Below, one piece after another: positions 1 to 6,429 of a stretch of DNA of 6,944 nt. A program made the position numbers and the translations under genes. This stretch comes from an uncultured Pseudomonadota bacterium. GTDB lineage: Bacteria; Pseudomonadota; Gammaproteobacteria; Burkholderiales; SG8-41. The notes under the pieces were generated by a model, which saw nothing but the letters and a program-made list of their open reading frames with translations, was not told the origin of the DNA and did no database searches. The stretch lies in NCBI GenBank assembly GCA_946885605.1, contig CAMPGR010000166.1:1-6944 (forward strand). Direction: 5' to 3'. How positions within the stretch are numbered: the stretch's first letter is position 1; each line of letters opens with the position of its first letter.

Positions 1-45
1 AAGTAGCTAGCGAGGCGGGCCGGGAACGCTGAGTTGCTTGTTTCG

Positions 46-1032
46 TTACCGCCGGCCGAGCCACACTCCAATCGCAAGCAGCGCGCAGGCGGCAAGCGCG
101 GCGCCTTTGTGCCCACCTAACCACTGCTGCGGGCGGATCGCAACAGCGCGCTCGTCAAAACGGCCGTGCGCACCATAATTGCCCGGAACAGTCGTATAGA
201 GATTATCGCGGTAGTCGGGCGGCAGCGGTTTATCTGTCTTTTGCCCTTCATACGCTTGGTGGGCGAGGTAGCGATCCAGTAATCCGGGAACGACGCGCGT
301 GCCCATGATCGCCTGGGCCGCAGGAATCCCGACCCACATTTCGCGCCTGGGTTTCTGCGCCGCTTCGTAGATCGCTTCGGCGGCGATCTCGGACTGGAAG
401 ATCTTGCCGACCGGCCGTGCGTACCGCCCCGTGAGGTTGCGCGCCCAGTCGAATTGCGGGGTGTTGAAGGCGGAGAGGTGGACCATCATGAGCTGCACGC
501 GGCTCTTGTCGTGGATCAGCTCCGAGCGCACCGAATCGGTGAAGCCGCGGAGCGCGCTCTTCGCGCCGCAGTAGGGGGCCTGCAGCGGGATCGAGCGGTA
601 GGCGAGGGCGGAGCCCACCTGGATGATCGTCCCCCGGTCGCGCGGCTTCATGCGCTTGAGCGCGGCGAGCGTGCCCCACACGGCGCCGAGGTACGTGACC
701 TCGGTCGCGCGCCGGAAATCTTCGGGCGGAGTCGCGAGGAAGGCCCCGAAGATCGTCGCCATGGCGTTATTGACCCACACGTCGATCGGTCCCCATTCGC
801 GCTCCACGCGCTCAGCGGCCGCCTCGACCTGCGCGTGATCGGCCACGTCGGTGACGATGCCCATCGCGTCTCCGCCCGCCGCGCGGATTTCGTGCTCGGC
901 GGCACGTAGCCGCTCGCTGTCCCGTGCAAGCAGCGCAACGCGCCAGCCGCGCTGGCCGAAGGCGAGGGCGGTCGCCCGGCCTATTCCTGCCGAGGCGCCG
1001 GTGACGACCACTATGCGGTTTCCGGGGCTCAT
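46..1032 (-). CDS. Short-chain dehydrogenase/reductase with C-terminal hydrophobic tail
   Basis: A 328-residue classical-type SDR, expected to carry out NAD(P)(H)-dependent oxidation or reduction of an unknown alcohol or carbonyl substrate. The N-terminal Rossmann fold carries the cofactor motif TGASAGIG (residues 11-18). NNA (88-90) stabilises the central sheet. The catalytic residues are S141, Y154 and K158 (YCGAK). Classical SDRs are usually about 250 residues. Here about 75 extra residues follow the core and end in a hydrophobic stretch (about 309-325, AALAACALLAIGVWLG) before a basic GRR terminus, which suggests tail anchoring in the inner membrane. The ATG at 1032 is preceded by GAGAGG five bases upstream, and this site overlaps the stop codon of the GH13 gene 8 bases away, so the two are probably co-transcribed and translationally coupled. 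Family assignment is firm; the substrate cannot be read from the sequence. Confidence 0.93.
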   Translation of the reverse strand: MSPGNRIVVVTGASAGIGRATALAFGQRGWRVALLARDSERLRAAEHEIRAAGGDAMGIVTDVADHAQVEAAAERVEREWGPIDVWVNNAMATIFGAFLATPPEDFRRATEVTYLGAVWGTLAALKRMKPRDRGTIIQVGSALAYRSIPLQAPYCGAKSALRGFTDSVRSELIHDKSRVQLMMVHLSAFNTPQFDWARNLTGRYARPVGKIFQSEIAAEAIYEAAQKPRREMWVGIPAAQAIMGTRVVPGLLDRYLAHQAYEGQKTDKPLPPDYRDNLYTTVPGNYGAHGRFDERAVAIRPQQWLGGHKGAALAACALLAIGVWLGRR

Positions 1033-1040
1033 CGCGCCTC

Positions 1041-2702
1041 TCAGAAAGTCGCTCGTGTCAGCGTCTCGTCGGGAACGCCCAGCCGGTACCAGCGATAGCC
1101 GTATCCGTCCAGCGCGATTTCGTGCGCGCCGCGGTTATCGGCGTGGCTGTGCGCTTCGCCGAGGAGATCGACGAGGCGCTCGCTACGGTATTCCTTGTCC
1201 TTGAGGCGCACGGTCTGCGCCGAATCGCTGAAATTGTGCAGCGTGATCATGGAGGCGTTCCTGAACCGGTAACCGAGGACCAGTACCGAATCCGCGTTGG
1301 TTGCGATGACGTCGCACTTACCCCAGAAGATTTCCGGGCATTCCTTGCGCACGCGAATCAAGCGTGCCGTCCAGTTCATGAAGGACTGCGGATCGCGGCG
1401 CTGTGCGTTGACGTTCACCTTCCCGAATCCGAAGATCGGATCGTCGATCGGCGGCAGCACGGTCTTCTTCGCGCGTGAAAAGCCGCCGTTCGCCTCGTCG
1501 GTCCACTGCATCGGGGTGCGTGTGGCCTCGCGCTCGTTCAACGAAAGATCCTCGCCCATGCCGATCTCGTCGCCGTACTGCATCATCGGCGTGCCGGGCA
1601 ACGAGAAGAGCAGGCTGAAGGCGAGCTCCATGCGCCGCCGGTCGTTGCGCAGCATCGGTGCGAGGCGCCGGCGGATTCCGCGCTGGTAGAGCTGCATCTC
1701 TCGCTCGGGCGCGAACACTTCAAAGACGCGCTCGCGCTGCTTCTCGCTCAGGCGCCCGAGGTCGAGCTCGTCGTGACTGCGGAGGAACTGCACCCACTGC
1801 GCGTCCCGCGGAATGTTGTCCACCGTCTCGCGTATCGCGTGCTGCAGCGGCTCGACGTCGGCGGTGGCAAGCGCATAGAAGACCCGCTGGTTCACCGGGA
1901 AATTGAGCATCATCTGCAGCCGATCGGCCTCGTCGCCGAAGTAGTCCATGCTCTCGCCGGCGGGGACGTTGGCCTCCGCCAGCAGGATGGCATCGCGGCA
2001 GCGCCACTGCAGGAAGCGGCGCATTTCCTGCAGGAGCCCGAAGTCCTTGACCGGTTTGACACCCGCGCCCTTGCGCTCGACAAGGAAAGGCACGGCATCC
2101 ATGCGAAACCCCGATATGCCGAGCTGAAGCCAGTAGCCCATGATCTTGTAGAGCTCGTCGCGGTAAGCCGGGTTATGGGTGTTGATATCGGGCTGGAACT
2201 CGTAGAAGCGGTGGAAATAGTATTTGCGGGCGACCGGGTCGCGTGTCCAGGTCGTCTTCTGCGTGGGCGGAAACACCATGCCTTGCGCATGCGTCGGCGG
2301 GCGCTTGTCGCTCCAGACATACCAGTCGCGAAACGGGGAGTTCGGATCCGCGCGCGCCGACTGGAACCAGGGATGCTGGTCGGAGGTATGGTTTGCGACG
2401 AGGTCCACGACGACCCGCATTCCAAGCGCCTGTGCGTGGTTCATGAATTCCACGAAGTCGCCGGACGTGCCGAAGCGCGGGCTCACGCCGTAATAGTCGC
2501 TCACGTCGTAGCCGTTATCGCGGTTCGGCGAGCAGTAGAAGGGCTGCAGCCAGACGCACGTGACGCCGAGGCCCGAGAGATAATCGAGACGCCGGCTCAA
2601 GCCCTCGAAATCGCCGATGCCGTCGCCGTTGAAGTCCATGTAGGTGGCGACGTTGAGGCAATAGATGACCGCGTTCTTGTACCAGTAGTCGTCTATTGCC
2701 AT
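1041..2702 (-). CDS. Trehalose synthase-like GH13 alpha-amylase family enzyme
   Basis: A 553-residue GH13 glycoside hydrolase/transferase. All four conserved regions of the (beta/alpha)8 barrel are visible: region I DLVANH (100-105), region II GFRMDAVPF (198-206) with nucleophile D202, region III LAEANV with acid/base E243, and region IV FLRSHDE (307-312) with D311. The N-terminus (WYKNAVIYCLNVATYMD, then NGDGIGDFEG) and stretches such as HTSDQHPWFQSAR and FYEFQPDINT are typical of trehalose synthases, which interconvert maltose and trehalose. A short beta-rich C-terminal domain follows from about 470. No maltokinase domain is fused. The length is slightly below the roughly 590 residues usual for TreS. 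No signal peptide is visible, so it is probably cytoplasmic and acts in trehalose, maltose or glycogen metabolism or stress protection. A TreS-related amylase or glucosidase of different specificity cannot be excluded. The SD before the ATG at 2702 is weak, but the N-terminal match supports this start. Confidence 0.93.
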   Translation of the reverse strand: MAIDDYWYKNAVIYCLNVATYMDFNGDGIGDFEGLSRRLDYLSGLGVTCVWLQPFYCSPNRDNGYDVSDYYGVSPRFGTSGDFVEFMNHAQALGMRVVVDLVANHTSDQHPWFQSARADPNSPFRDWYVWSDKRPPTHAQGMVFPPTQKTTWTRDPVARKYYFHRFYEFQPDINTHNPAYRDELYKIMGYWLQLGISGFRMDAVPFLVERKGAGVKPVKDFGLLQEMRRFLQWRCRDAILLAEANVPAGESMDYFGDEADRLQMMLNFPVNQRVFYALATADVEPLQHAIRETVDNIPRDAQWVQFLRSHDELDLGRLSEKQRERVFEVFAPEREMQLYQRGIRRRLAPMLRNDRRRMELAFSLLFSLPGTPMMQYGDEIGMGEDLSLNEREATRTPMQWTDEANGGFSRAKKTVLPPIDDPIFGFGKVNVNAQRRDPQSFMNWTARLIRVRKECPEIFWGKCDVIATNADSVLVLGYRFRNASMITLHNFSDSAQTVRLKDKEYRSERLVDLLGEAHSHADNRGAHEIALDGYGYRWYRLGVPDETLTRATF

Positions 2703-2751
2703 CGTTTGACCGCCCCGTCACGGGTCGCGCGCCACCCCTTACGCGCCAGCT

Positions 2752-2813
2752 CTCCCGATGCGGGAGGGAAATGCGCTTCTACGCGCGCATTTTCCCTTCC
2801 TCCTGCGAGGAGG
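2752..2813. repeat. Cluster of three palindromes resembling a REP/REPIN element
   Basis: Three inverted repeats lie back to back in the 145-base gap between the unknown gene and the GH13 gene. They are CTCCCG/CGGGAG with a 3-base loop (2752-2766), GGGAAATGCGC/GCGCATTTTCCC with one bulged T and an 8-base loop (2766-2776 and 2785-2796), and CCTCC/GGAGG with a 5-base loop (2799-2813). The first and second share base 2766 and so compete. Outer sequences GCGGGAGG and CCTCCTGC also pair approximately, so the whole block can fold into one long imperfect hairpin. No T-tract follows on the minus strand, so a classic intrinsic terminator is unlikely. It may be a REP-like extragenic palindrome or an mRNA-stabilising or attenuating structure. 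That reading is inference. Confidence 0.5.
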
Positions 2814-2847
2814 GGTGCTTGCTGCGGAAGCGGAATGGCGCAGCGCT

Positions 2848-3585
2848 TTAGCGGCCCATGAAGTGCTCGACGAGGGGAGCGCCGCCGAATCCCTTCACGT
2901 TCTTCGCGAGCGTGACTTGCTTGTTGAGCCGGTCCACGAGCTTGAGGAACCCTTCCCACAGCCTGCGCTCGGCGCTGTTCGCGGGAGAGGAGCGGATCTG
3001 TTCCTTGTGCAGCAGGATCGAGCCGCAGCTCCGCTCGAGTTCGAGCTCGAAGCCCTCGATGCCGCGGATGCGGTAGGTGGACCACGCCTGACGCAGCGCT
3101 TCCAGGTTGCGGAGAAAGAGCTTCTTGAGATCGGGCGGCAGGTGCGACTCGAGCACGTGGTTGATGAGGTTGTCGAGCTCGGTACGCAGCCCTTCGAGCT
3201 GATCGTCCTTGATCGGCGAGACTTCGCTCGCGCGCGCGAGCCGGTCGGCGCCGAACTGCAGCCCGTAGAGCGTGAAGTCGTCGAGGTGGTTGCGCCAGTT
3301 CTCCCAGTGCGTTTCGAAATTCAGGTGGCAGAGCAGGGACTCGATGCTCTCGAAAGGCTTGAGGTAGAGCTTGTGGTCGATGTCGTTCAACCGCACGATC
3401 GACGACTTCGCCTTGCGCACGAGGTCGATCAGATCGGCGATCATCTTGAGGAGCGTCGCGGTGTCGCTTTCCGGAACGCCCAGAACGCTCGCCCATACCG
3501 TTCTGGTCTTTTCTTCACTCGGGTACTGCCGGGCTGCTTCGAGCAGATCGTACAGCCTTCCCGCGGGATTGTTCTGAACTTCCAT
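2848..3585 (-). CDS. Helix-rich cytoplasmic protein of unknown function
   Basis: I do not recognise a named family. From the chosen start the protein is 245 residues, soluble, without a signal peptide or membrane segment. It has balanced amino-acid composition and a mostly alpha-helical look (for example SDTATLLKMIADLIDLVRKA and the tail LWEGFLKLVDRLNKQVTLA). A central segment around LKPFESIESLLCHLN and LDDFTLYGLQFGADRL looks well ordered. No catalytic motif is apparent. Two starts are possible. ATG 3585 has GGAGG four bases upstream. ATG 3606 adds seven residues (MNAGGGS) but has no SD, and its extra codons would be the SD itself. I therefore prefer 3585. The gene lies 104 bases after the histidine kinase on the same strand, with a weak hairpin between, so co-transcription is possible but not assured. 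It is a real gene by length and composition; the function is open. Confidence 0.82.
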   Translation of the reverse strand: MEVQNNPAGRLYDLLEAARQYPSEEKTRTVWASVLGVPESDTATLLKMIADLIDLVRKAKSSIVRLNDIDHKLYLKPFESIESLLCHLNFETHWENWRNHLDDFTLYGLQFGADRLARASEVSPIKDDQLEGLRTELDNLINHVLESHLPPDLKKLFLRNLEALRQAWSTYRIRGIEGFELELERSCGSILLHKEQIRSSPANSAERRLWEGFLKLVDRLNKQVTLAKNVKGFGGAPLVEHFMGR

Positions 3586-3658
3586 GGAGCCTCCGCCGGC
3601 ATTCATTGACCAGGCGCAAAATATGCCGCAACGATGGGGAAACAGGATGAGAACCGGT

Positions 3659-3683
3659 ACAGCCCGTTTGGAGCATGGGCTGT
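3659..3683 (-). terminator. Weak hairpin after the histidine kinase gene
   Basis: ACAGCCC (3659-3665) and GGGCTGT (3677-3683) form a 7-bp stem with an 11-base loop, seven bases beyond the kinase stop codon. No run of T follows on the minus strand, so it is at best an imperfect terminator or an mRNA 3'-end stabiliser. Confidence 0.22.
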
Positions 3684-3689
3684 GGAGCC

Positions 3690-4814
3690 TCAGGGCGATC
3701 CGGGCTTCGAGCCGGCGAGCCGAAGCCGTACCGTGAATTCGGTGCCCTTGCCCGGCCCGTTGCTGCGCACCTGTACCGTGCCGCCGTGCTGCAGAACGAG
3801 GTTCTTCACGAGCGCAAGGCCGATGCCCAGCCCCTTCTCTTCGAAATCTTCCGGATGCGTGACCTGGGTAAAGAGCTCGAAGATCTGGCTCTGCATGTCG
3901 GGCGCGACGCCGATGCCGTTATCTTCGATCTTGACCACGGCCTCGCTGCCTTCGATGGTCGACTCGATGCCGATGCGCCCCCCGGGGGGCGTGTATTTGA
4001 CTGCGTTGTCGATCAGGTTCTGCACGACCTGCTGCAGACGAACCGGATCGCCTTCCACCGGAATTTCGGAGGCGAGGGGAATTTGGTTGACGGTATGCCG
4101 GCGCGCCTCGATCGCAGGCTGCATGGTTTCGAGCGCACGCCTGATGACGTCCCTCAGGTCCACGCGCTCGCGCGTGAGCTTGAGTTTCCCGCTTTGCGCC
4201 TGCGTCGCGTCCGTGATGTCGTCCAGCAGGCGCCTGATGGCGTCGAGCTGCCGATCGATTACCTGGAAGGAGTGCTGGAACGGCACGGCGTCGGGCGCGG
4301 CCTTGCGCAGCGTGCCCACCGCGACCGTCGTTGCGAAGAGCGGATTGCGCAGCTCGTGGGCGGCGACGGCGAGAATCTTGTCTTTCTGCCTGCTGCGCTC
4401 CACGAGCGCCGCAATCTCGTTGCCCAGCGTACGCAGCTGCTGCTTGAGATCGGTGCGATCCCGCAGCATTTTGGCGAAGCCGGCGAGCTCGCCGTCGGCA
4501 TGGCGCAGCGGAAACATGGCGCCGTTTGCCCAGAAGCGGCTGTGGTCAGCGCGCGTCATCCAGCGATCGTTCTCCATCGAGCCTTGTGCGACGGCGGTCG
4601 CCATCTCGTGCTCGAAGACGCCGCGATCGATGTCTTCGGGAGTGAAGAGAAAATCGGCTTTGCGGCCGGAGACATCTTCCAGCCGGTGGCCAAAAAGCTC
4701 TTCTCCCGCCTCGTTCATCCACAAAATCACGCCCCGGGGATCTAGCAACACGACCGCATACTCCCTGAATTGCTCGAGCAGGAGCGGGCAAAGCTCGTTA
4801 AGTGCGCGGCCCAT
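3690..4814 (-). CDS. Soluble PAS-domain sensor histidine kinase
   Basis: A 374-residue cytoplasmic sensor kinase. An N-terminal PAS domain (about 12-120; YAVVLLDPRGVILWMNEAG through FPLRHADGELAGFAKMLRD) is the likely signal sensor. A coiled-coil linker (about 120-145) leads to the HisKA dimerisation domain with phosphoacceptor H153 in AAHELRNPL. The HATPase_c domain shows the N box (QNLIDNAVKYT, N266/N270), G1 box (EDNGIG, D298), F box (IFELF, 311-315) and G2 box (GLGIGLALV, 328-336), so all catalytic elements are intact. No transmembrane segment or signal peptide is present, so it senses an internal cue such as redox state, energy or a ligand. No receiver domain or response-regulator gene is adjacent, making it an orphan kinase here. 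AAGGA eight bases before the ATG at 4814 serves as SD; the CCTT just before the ATG could pair with it. The gene is divergent from the YgfX-like gene. Confidence 0.95.
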   Translation of the reverse strand: MGRALNELCPLLLEQFREYAVVLLDPRGVILWMNEAGEELFGHRLEDVSGRKADFLFTPEDIDRGVFEHEMATAVAQGSMENDRWMTRADHSRFWANGAMFPLRHADGELAGFAKMLRDRTDLKQQLRTLGNEIAALVERSRQKDKILAVAAHELRNPLFATTVAVGTLRKAAPDAVPFQHSFQVIDRQLDAIRRLLDDITDATQAQSGKLKLTRERVDLRDVIRRALETMQPAIEARRHTVNQIPLASEIPVEGDPVRLQQVVQNLIDNAVKYTPPGGRIGIESTIEGSEAVVKIEDNGIGVAPDMQSQIFELFTQVTHPEDFEEKGLGIGLALVKNLVLQHGGTVQVRSNGPGKGTEFTVRLRLAGSKPGSP

Positions 4815-4924
4815 AAGGGAGGTCCTTTTTGCGCGCCGGACTGTACGGTTTGTTTCATACTGACACTACAATGCGTTAGTGCGCTTCTTCCGGGCGGCGT
4901 TCCCCGGCTACCGGGTTCGACTAC

Positions 4925-4940
4925 GGCTCTAAGGCTCTAA
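4925..4940 (+). repeat. Tandem 8-bp direct repeat forming the ribosome binding site
   Basis: GGCTCTAA occurs twice head to tail (4925-4932, 4933-4940). The only SD-like bases before the YgfX-like gene, AAGG at 4931-4934, are made by the junction of the two copies and sit eight bases from the GTG start. The rest of the 128-base divergent gap (4815-4942) contains a TACAAT at 4867-4872 that could be a plus-strand -10 box, but no -35 at proper spacing, so I do not call a promoter. Confidence 0.6.
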
Positions 4941-4942
4941 TC

Positions 4943-5371
4943 GTGGTGACGATAACCATCGGCCCCTCGCGCCAGCTTGCGCTACTGCTCACGCTCGCCC
5001 ATACCGGGGCGGCGGCGAGCGCACTGAGCGTGGACATCTCGATATGGCTGAAGGCTGCGCTCGTGCTCGCGGTTGCGGGGAGCCTGTTGCATGCGCTGAA
5101 CGGTTCGGCGCTGCGAAGAAGCGGGCGCGCCATTGTGGCGCTCGAGATCGGGGAGGGTGCTGCGGCATCGTTCAAGACGCGCTGCGGCGACTGGCATAAG
5201 GCCGTGCTGCTCGATTCGAGCTTTGTCGCGCCTTACCTTACCGTGCTCAATCTACGCACCGGCCTCTCGCGCCTCGCTCATCATGTCGTCATCATGCCCG
5301 ACAGCGTGTCCGCGGAAGACTTCCGGCGCTTGCGCGTCTGGCTTCGCTGGCGAAAGACCGCAACGGCGTGA
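4943..5371 (+). CDS. YgfX-like two-helix inner-membrane protein
   Basis: A 142-residue protein with the layout of the YgfX/CptA family. Two hydrophobic segments near the N-terminus (about 11-29 and 35-52) are followed by a soluble part with a conserved-looking tryptophan region (CGDWHKAVLLDSSFV, 81-95) and the C-terminal pattern MPDSVSAEDFRRLRVWLRW (118-136), which matches the family's 'PDS...FRRLRV' ending. In E. coli, YgfX is encoded beside SdhE (YgfY), the factor that promotes flavinylation of succinate dehydrogenase. YgfX has also been reported as a membrane toxin acting on cell-division and cytoskeletal proteins. No sdhE gene is present in this window. The start is GTG at 4943 with AAGG eight bases upstream; GTG 4946 is also possible. 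The gene stands alone, divergent from the kinase and converging on the broken small gene that ends at 5426. Length and topology fit; exact role uncertain. Confidence 0.75.
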   Translation: MVTITIGPSRQLALLLTLAHTGAAASALSVDISIWLKAALVLAVAGSLLHALNGSALRRSGRAIVALEIGEGAAASFKTRCGDWHKAVLLDSSFVAPYLTVLNLRTGLSRLAHHVVIMPDSVSAEDFRRLRVWLRWRKTATA

Positions 5372-5425
5372 CAAGACGCGGTAAAGGCCGATGGGGGTAA
5401 GCGCCCGCGCGGTTCGGAGAATATT

Positions 5426-5760
5426 TCAGCGAGGCGGCGTCGAGGAGGGATCGATACGCTCTATGCGTATGACAACCATATCGTCCACTTTGGAATCGCC
5501 CAGGGATCTAAGGACGGCGAGCGTCTCCTCGGGGCTCGACATTTCCACTGCGGAAAGTGCGAACGTGTAGCGCTGATCCTGCTTTACGATCGTCACGTTC
5601 AAGACCGTACCGAATTCCGAACAGCGCCGGAGGACGGCGTCCTTTAGTTCGTCCTCGGACAGCGCGTCCAGTCGAGCTTTATCGATGTTTTGCGCTACGG
5701 CATCGCGAGCATACGCAAAAGTACAACGAAGTTCTGTAGGACGAAGTCGGACGCGGGCAT
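5426..5760 (-). pseudogene. Frameshifted small gene, about 111 codons if restored
   Basis: The ATG at 5760 overlaps the stop of the upstream 93-residue gene (TGATG), the usual sign of translational coupling. Reading from it gives MPASDFVLQNFVVLLR and then stops at codon 22 (TAG). In the -1 frame, however, a continuous protein-like reading of 95 codons runs to a TGA at 5426-5428. It begins YARDAVAQNIDKARLDALSE and later contains DELKDAVLRRCSEFGTVLNV and LAVLRSLGDSKVDDMVVIRI. The simplest explanation is loss of one T near 5713, where CGTTAT would restore LLRYARDAV. The downstream frame has no ATG, GTG or TTG before its middle, so it cannot start independently in a normal way. The restored product alternates helix, strand pair, helix, strand, somewhat like a ferredoxin or RRM-type fold; that is a guess. 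Alternatives are a sequencing error or programmed frameshifting at CTTTTG. Confidence 0.6.
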
Positions 5761-6041
5761 CAGTAAAACTTGTTGGGCTCCGCGAACTCGGTGAAGCCTC
5801 TCACGTAGGTGAAGAGTAGTCTTTCCGCCTCTTCTCTCGTGGCGCAGTCCGTCTTCTGCGGCATCGTCACGTTCGGCGCGTCCCGCGAGGCGCGGTAATG
5901 GTGGCTGACCGTCCAGGAGTAGGGGAGCGGGTTGTTGAGGTTGCTGCCCAGTTTTTCCTGGATGCGCCCTTTCACCCGGAACTCGAAGCTGCCCACTGTA
6001 AAAATATATTCGGTGACGATTTTCTCGACGGATCGATACAT
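5760..6041 (-). CDS. Small protein of unknown function (93 residues)
   Basis: I do not recognise this family. The 93-residue product has no signal peptide or membrane helix. It looks like a small alpha/beta domain: strand-rich N-terminal half (KIVTEYIFTVGSFEFRVKGR, then PYSWTVSHHYRAS at 40-52), then a helix (TREEAERLLFTYVRGF, 68-83) and an aromatic C-terminus NKFY. The start at ATG 6041 is chosen because AAGGGAGG (6054-6047) sits five bases upstream, one of the strongest SD sequences in the window. A longer frame from 6098 would put that SD inside the coding region. Another frame across the same bases is longer but arginine-rich and lacks a supporting SD. A promoter lies just upstream, leaving a leader of about 27 bases. 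The stop overlaps the start of the broken gene that follows, so the two form an operon. Existence is well supported; function unknown. Confidence 0.78.
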   Translation of the reverse strand: MYRSVEKIVTEYIFTVGSFEFRVKGRIQEKLGSNLNNPLPYSWTVSHHYRASRDAPNVTMPQKTDCATREEAERLLFTYVRGFTEFAEPNKFY

Positions 6042-6046
6042 GAATT

Positions 6047-6054
6047 CCTCCCTT
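6047..6054 (-). promoter_or_regulatory. Strong Shine-Dalgarno that fixes the start of the 93-residue gene
   Basis: AAGGGAGG read on the minus strand, five bases before ATG 6041. It decides against the longer reading from 6098. Confidence 0.75.
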
Positions 6055-6074
6055 CTGCGCATGATGCGGGTCGC

Positions 6075-6083
6075 AGTATAGCA
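6075..6083 (-). promoter_or_regulatory. Extended -10 promoter for the small-gene operon
   Basis: On the minus strand the sequence reads TGC TATACT, an extended -10 element with five of six bases of the TATAAT hexamer. There is no good -35 at 17 bases (CCTGAG), which is tolerated in extended -10 promoters. The predicted transcript start is near 6068, giving a leader of about 27 bases. The only dyad nearby (6098-6111) falls at the -35 position. Confidence 0.5.
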
Positions 6084-6097
6084 CCGGGCAATTCTCA

Positions 6098-6111
6098 CTC
6101 AGGAGACTGAG
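6098..6111. promoter_or_regulatory. Small dyad overlapping the -35 position
   Basis: CTCAG and CTGAG are separated by GAGA, a perfect 5-bp inverted repeat centred about 30 bases upstream of the predicted transcript start of the small-gene operon. It could be an operator or a chance palindrome. Confidence 0.22.
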
Positions 6112-6413
6112 CCTAATGCGCCAGGAAACGGCGCTCGCGTCGTTTGCTGGCGACAGACCAAAGCCATGTGGATCAGTCATTTAACGCAGCGTGACACATT
6201 GCTGTCGCCGTTTGGCAACACGCCTCCCCAATGGCCCGTCGCAATCAAGCTGATTTGAAAGGCCTTGCGCCACTGGCACGGATGTCGCTCGGCAGCCGTG
6301 ACCTGCTTGTCGTAGCTTTCCGACAGCCAAAGTAGTGGTGAAGAACAGGGCGTAGCGTCGAGACCGCGTGTTGGATCGGTGCGGTAGCGGGTGGGGGAGC
6401 AACAGAAGGTCCC
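6112..6413. other. Stretch without a convincing gene
   Basis: Two overlapping minus-strand frames of 87 codons (6177-6440 and 6181-6444) cross this stretch, but they lack an SD, have poor composition and run into the start of the plus-strand gene. Small inverted repeats are present (TGTCG/CGACA at 6308-6325). I see no clear promoter, RNA gene or insertion-sequence end. It may be decayed accessory DNA or the long leader of the gene at 6430. Confidence 0.4.
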
Positions 6414-6420
6414 GGAGGAG
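6414..6420 (+). promoter_or_regulatory. Shine-Dalgarno that favours the ATG at 6430
   Basis: GGAGGAG lies nine bases before ATG 6430. The alternative GTG at 6391 has no comparable site, and its frame is closed by a TAG at 6385-6387. Confidence 0.6.
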
Positions 6421-6429
6421 TCCTGCCCG

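Noticed and set aside
2758..3609. A 283-codon plus-strand ORF and a 267-codon minus-strand ORF (2693-3496) across the unknown gene.
   Set aside because: Both are long only because of high GC. Composition is skewed, and the 2848-3585 frame has a plausible protein and a GGAGG SD.
4829..4880. TACAAT (4867-4872) with TTGTTT (4850-4855) as a plus-strand promoter.
   Set aside because: Spacing is 11 bases, too short for a sigma-70 promoter, and no other -35 fits.
4906..4924. GGTTCGACTAC resembling a tRNA T-arm.
   Set aside because: The stem does not pair, the base after the loop is not C, and no other tRNA parts surround it.
5695..6180. A 161-codon minus-strand ORF covering the small gene region.
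   Set aside because: It reads the 93-residue gene out of frame, is arginine-rich and lacks an SD. Only its last 22 codons (from ATG 5760) are used, as the start of the frameshifted gene.
6179..6189. ATTTAACGCAG here and ATTTAACGGCA near 6499 as further XerD-arm copies that could pair with dif.
   Set aside because: Only 7 to 8 of 11 bases match and neither is followed by a TATACA-type central region or a XerC half.
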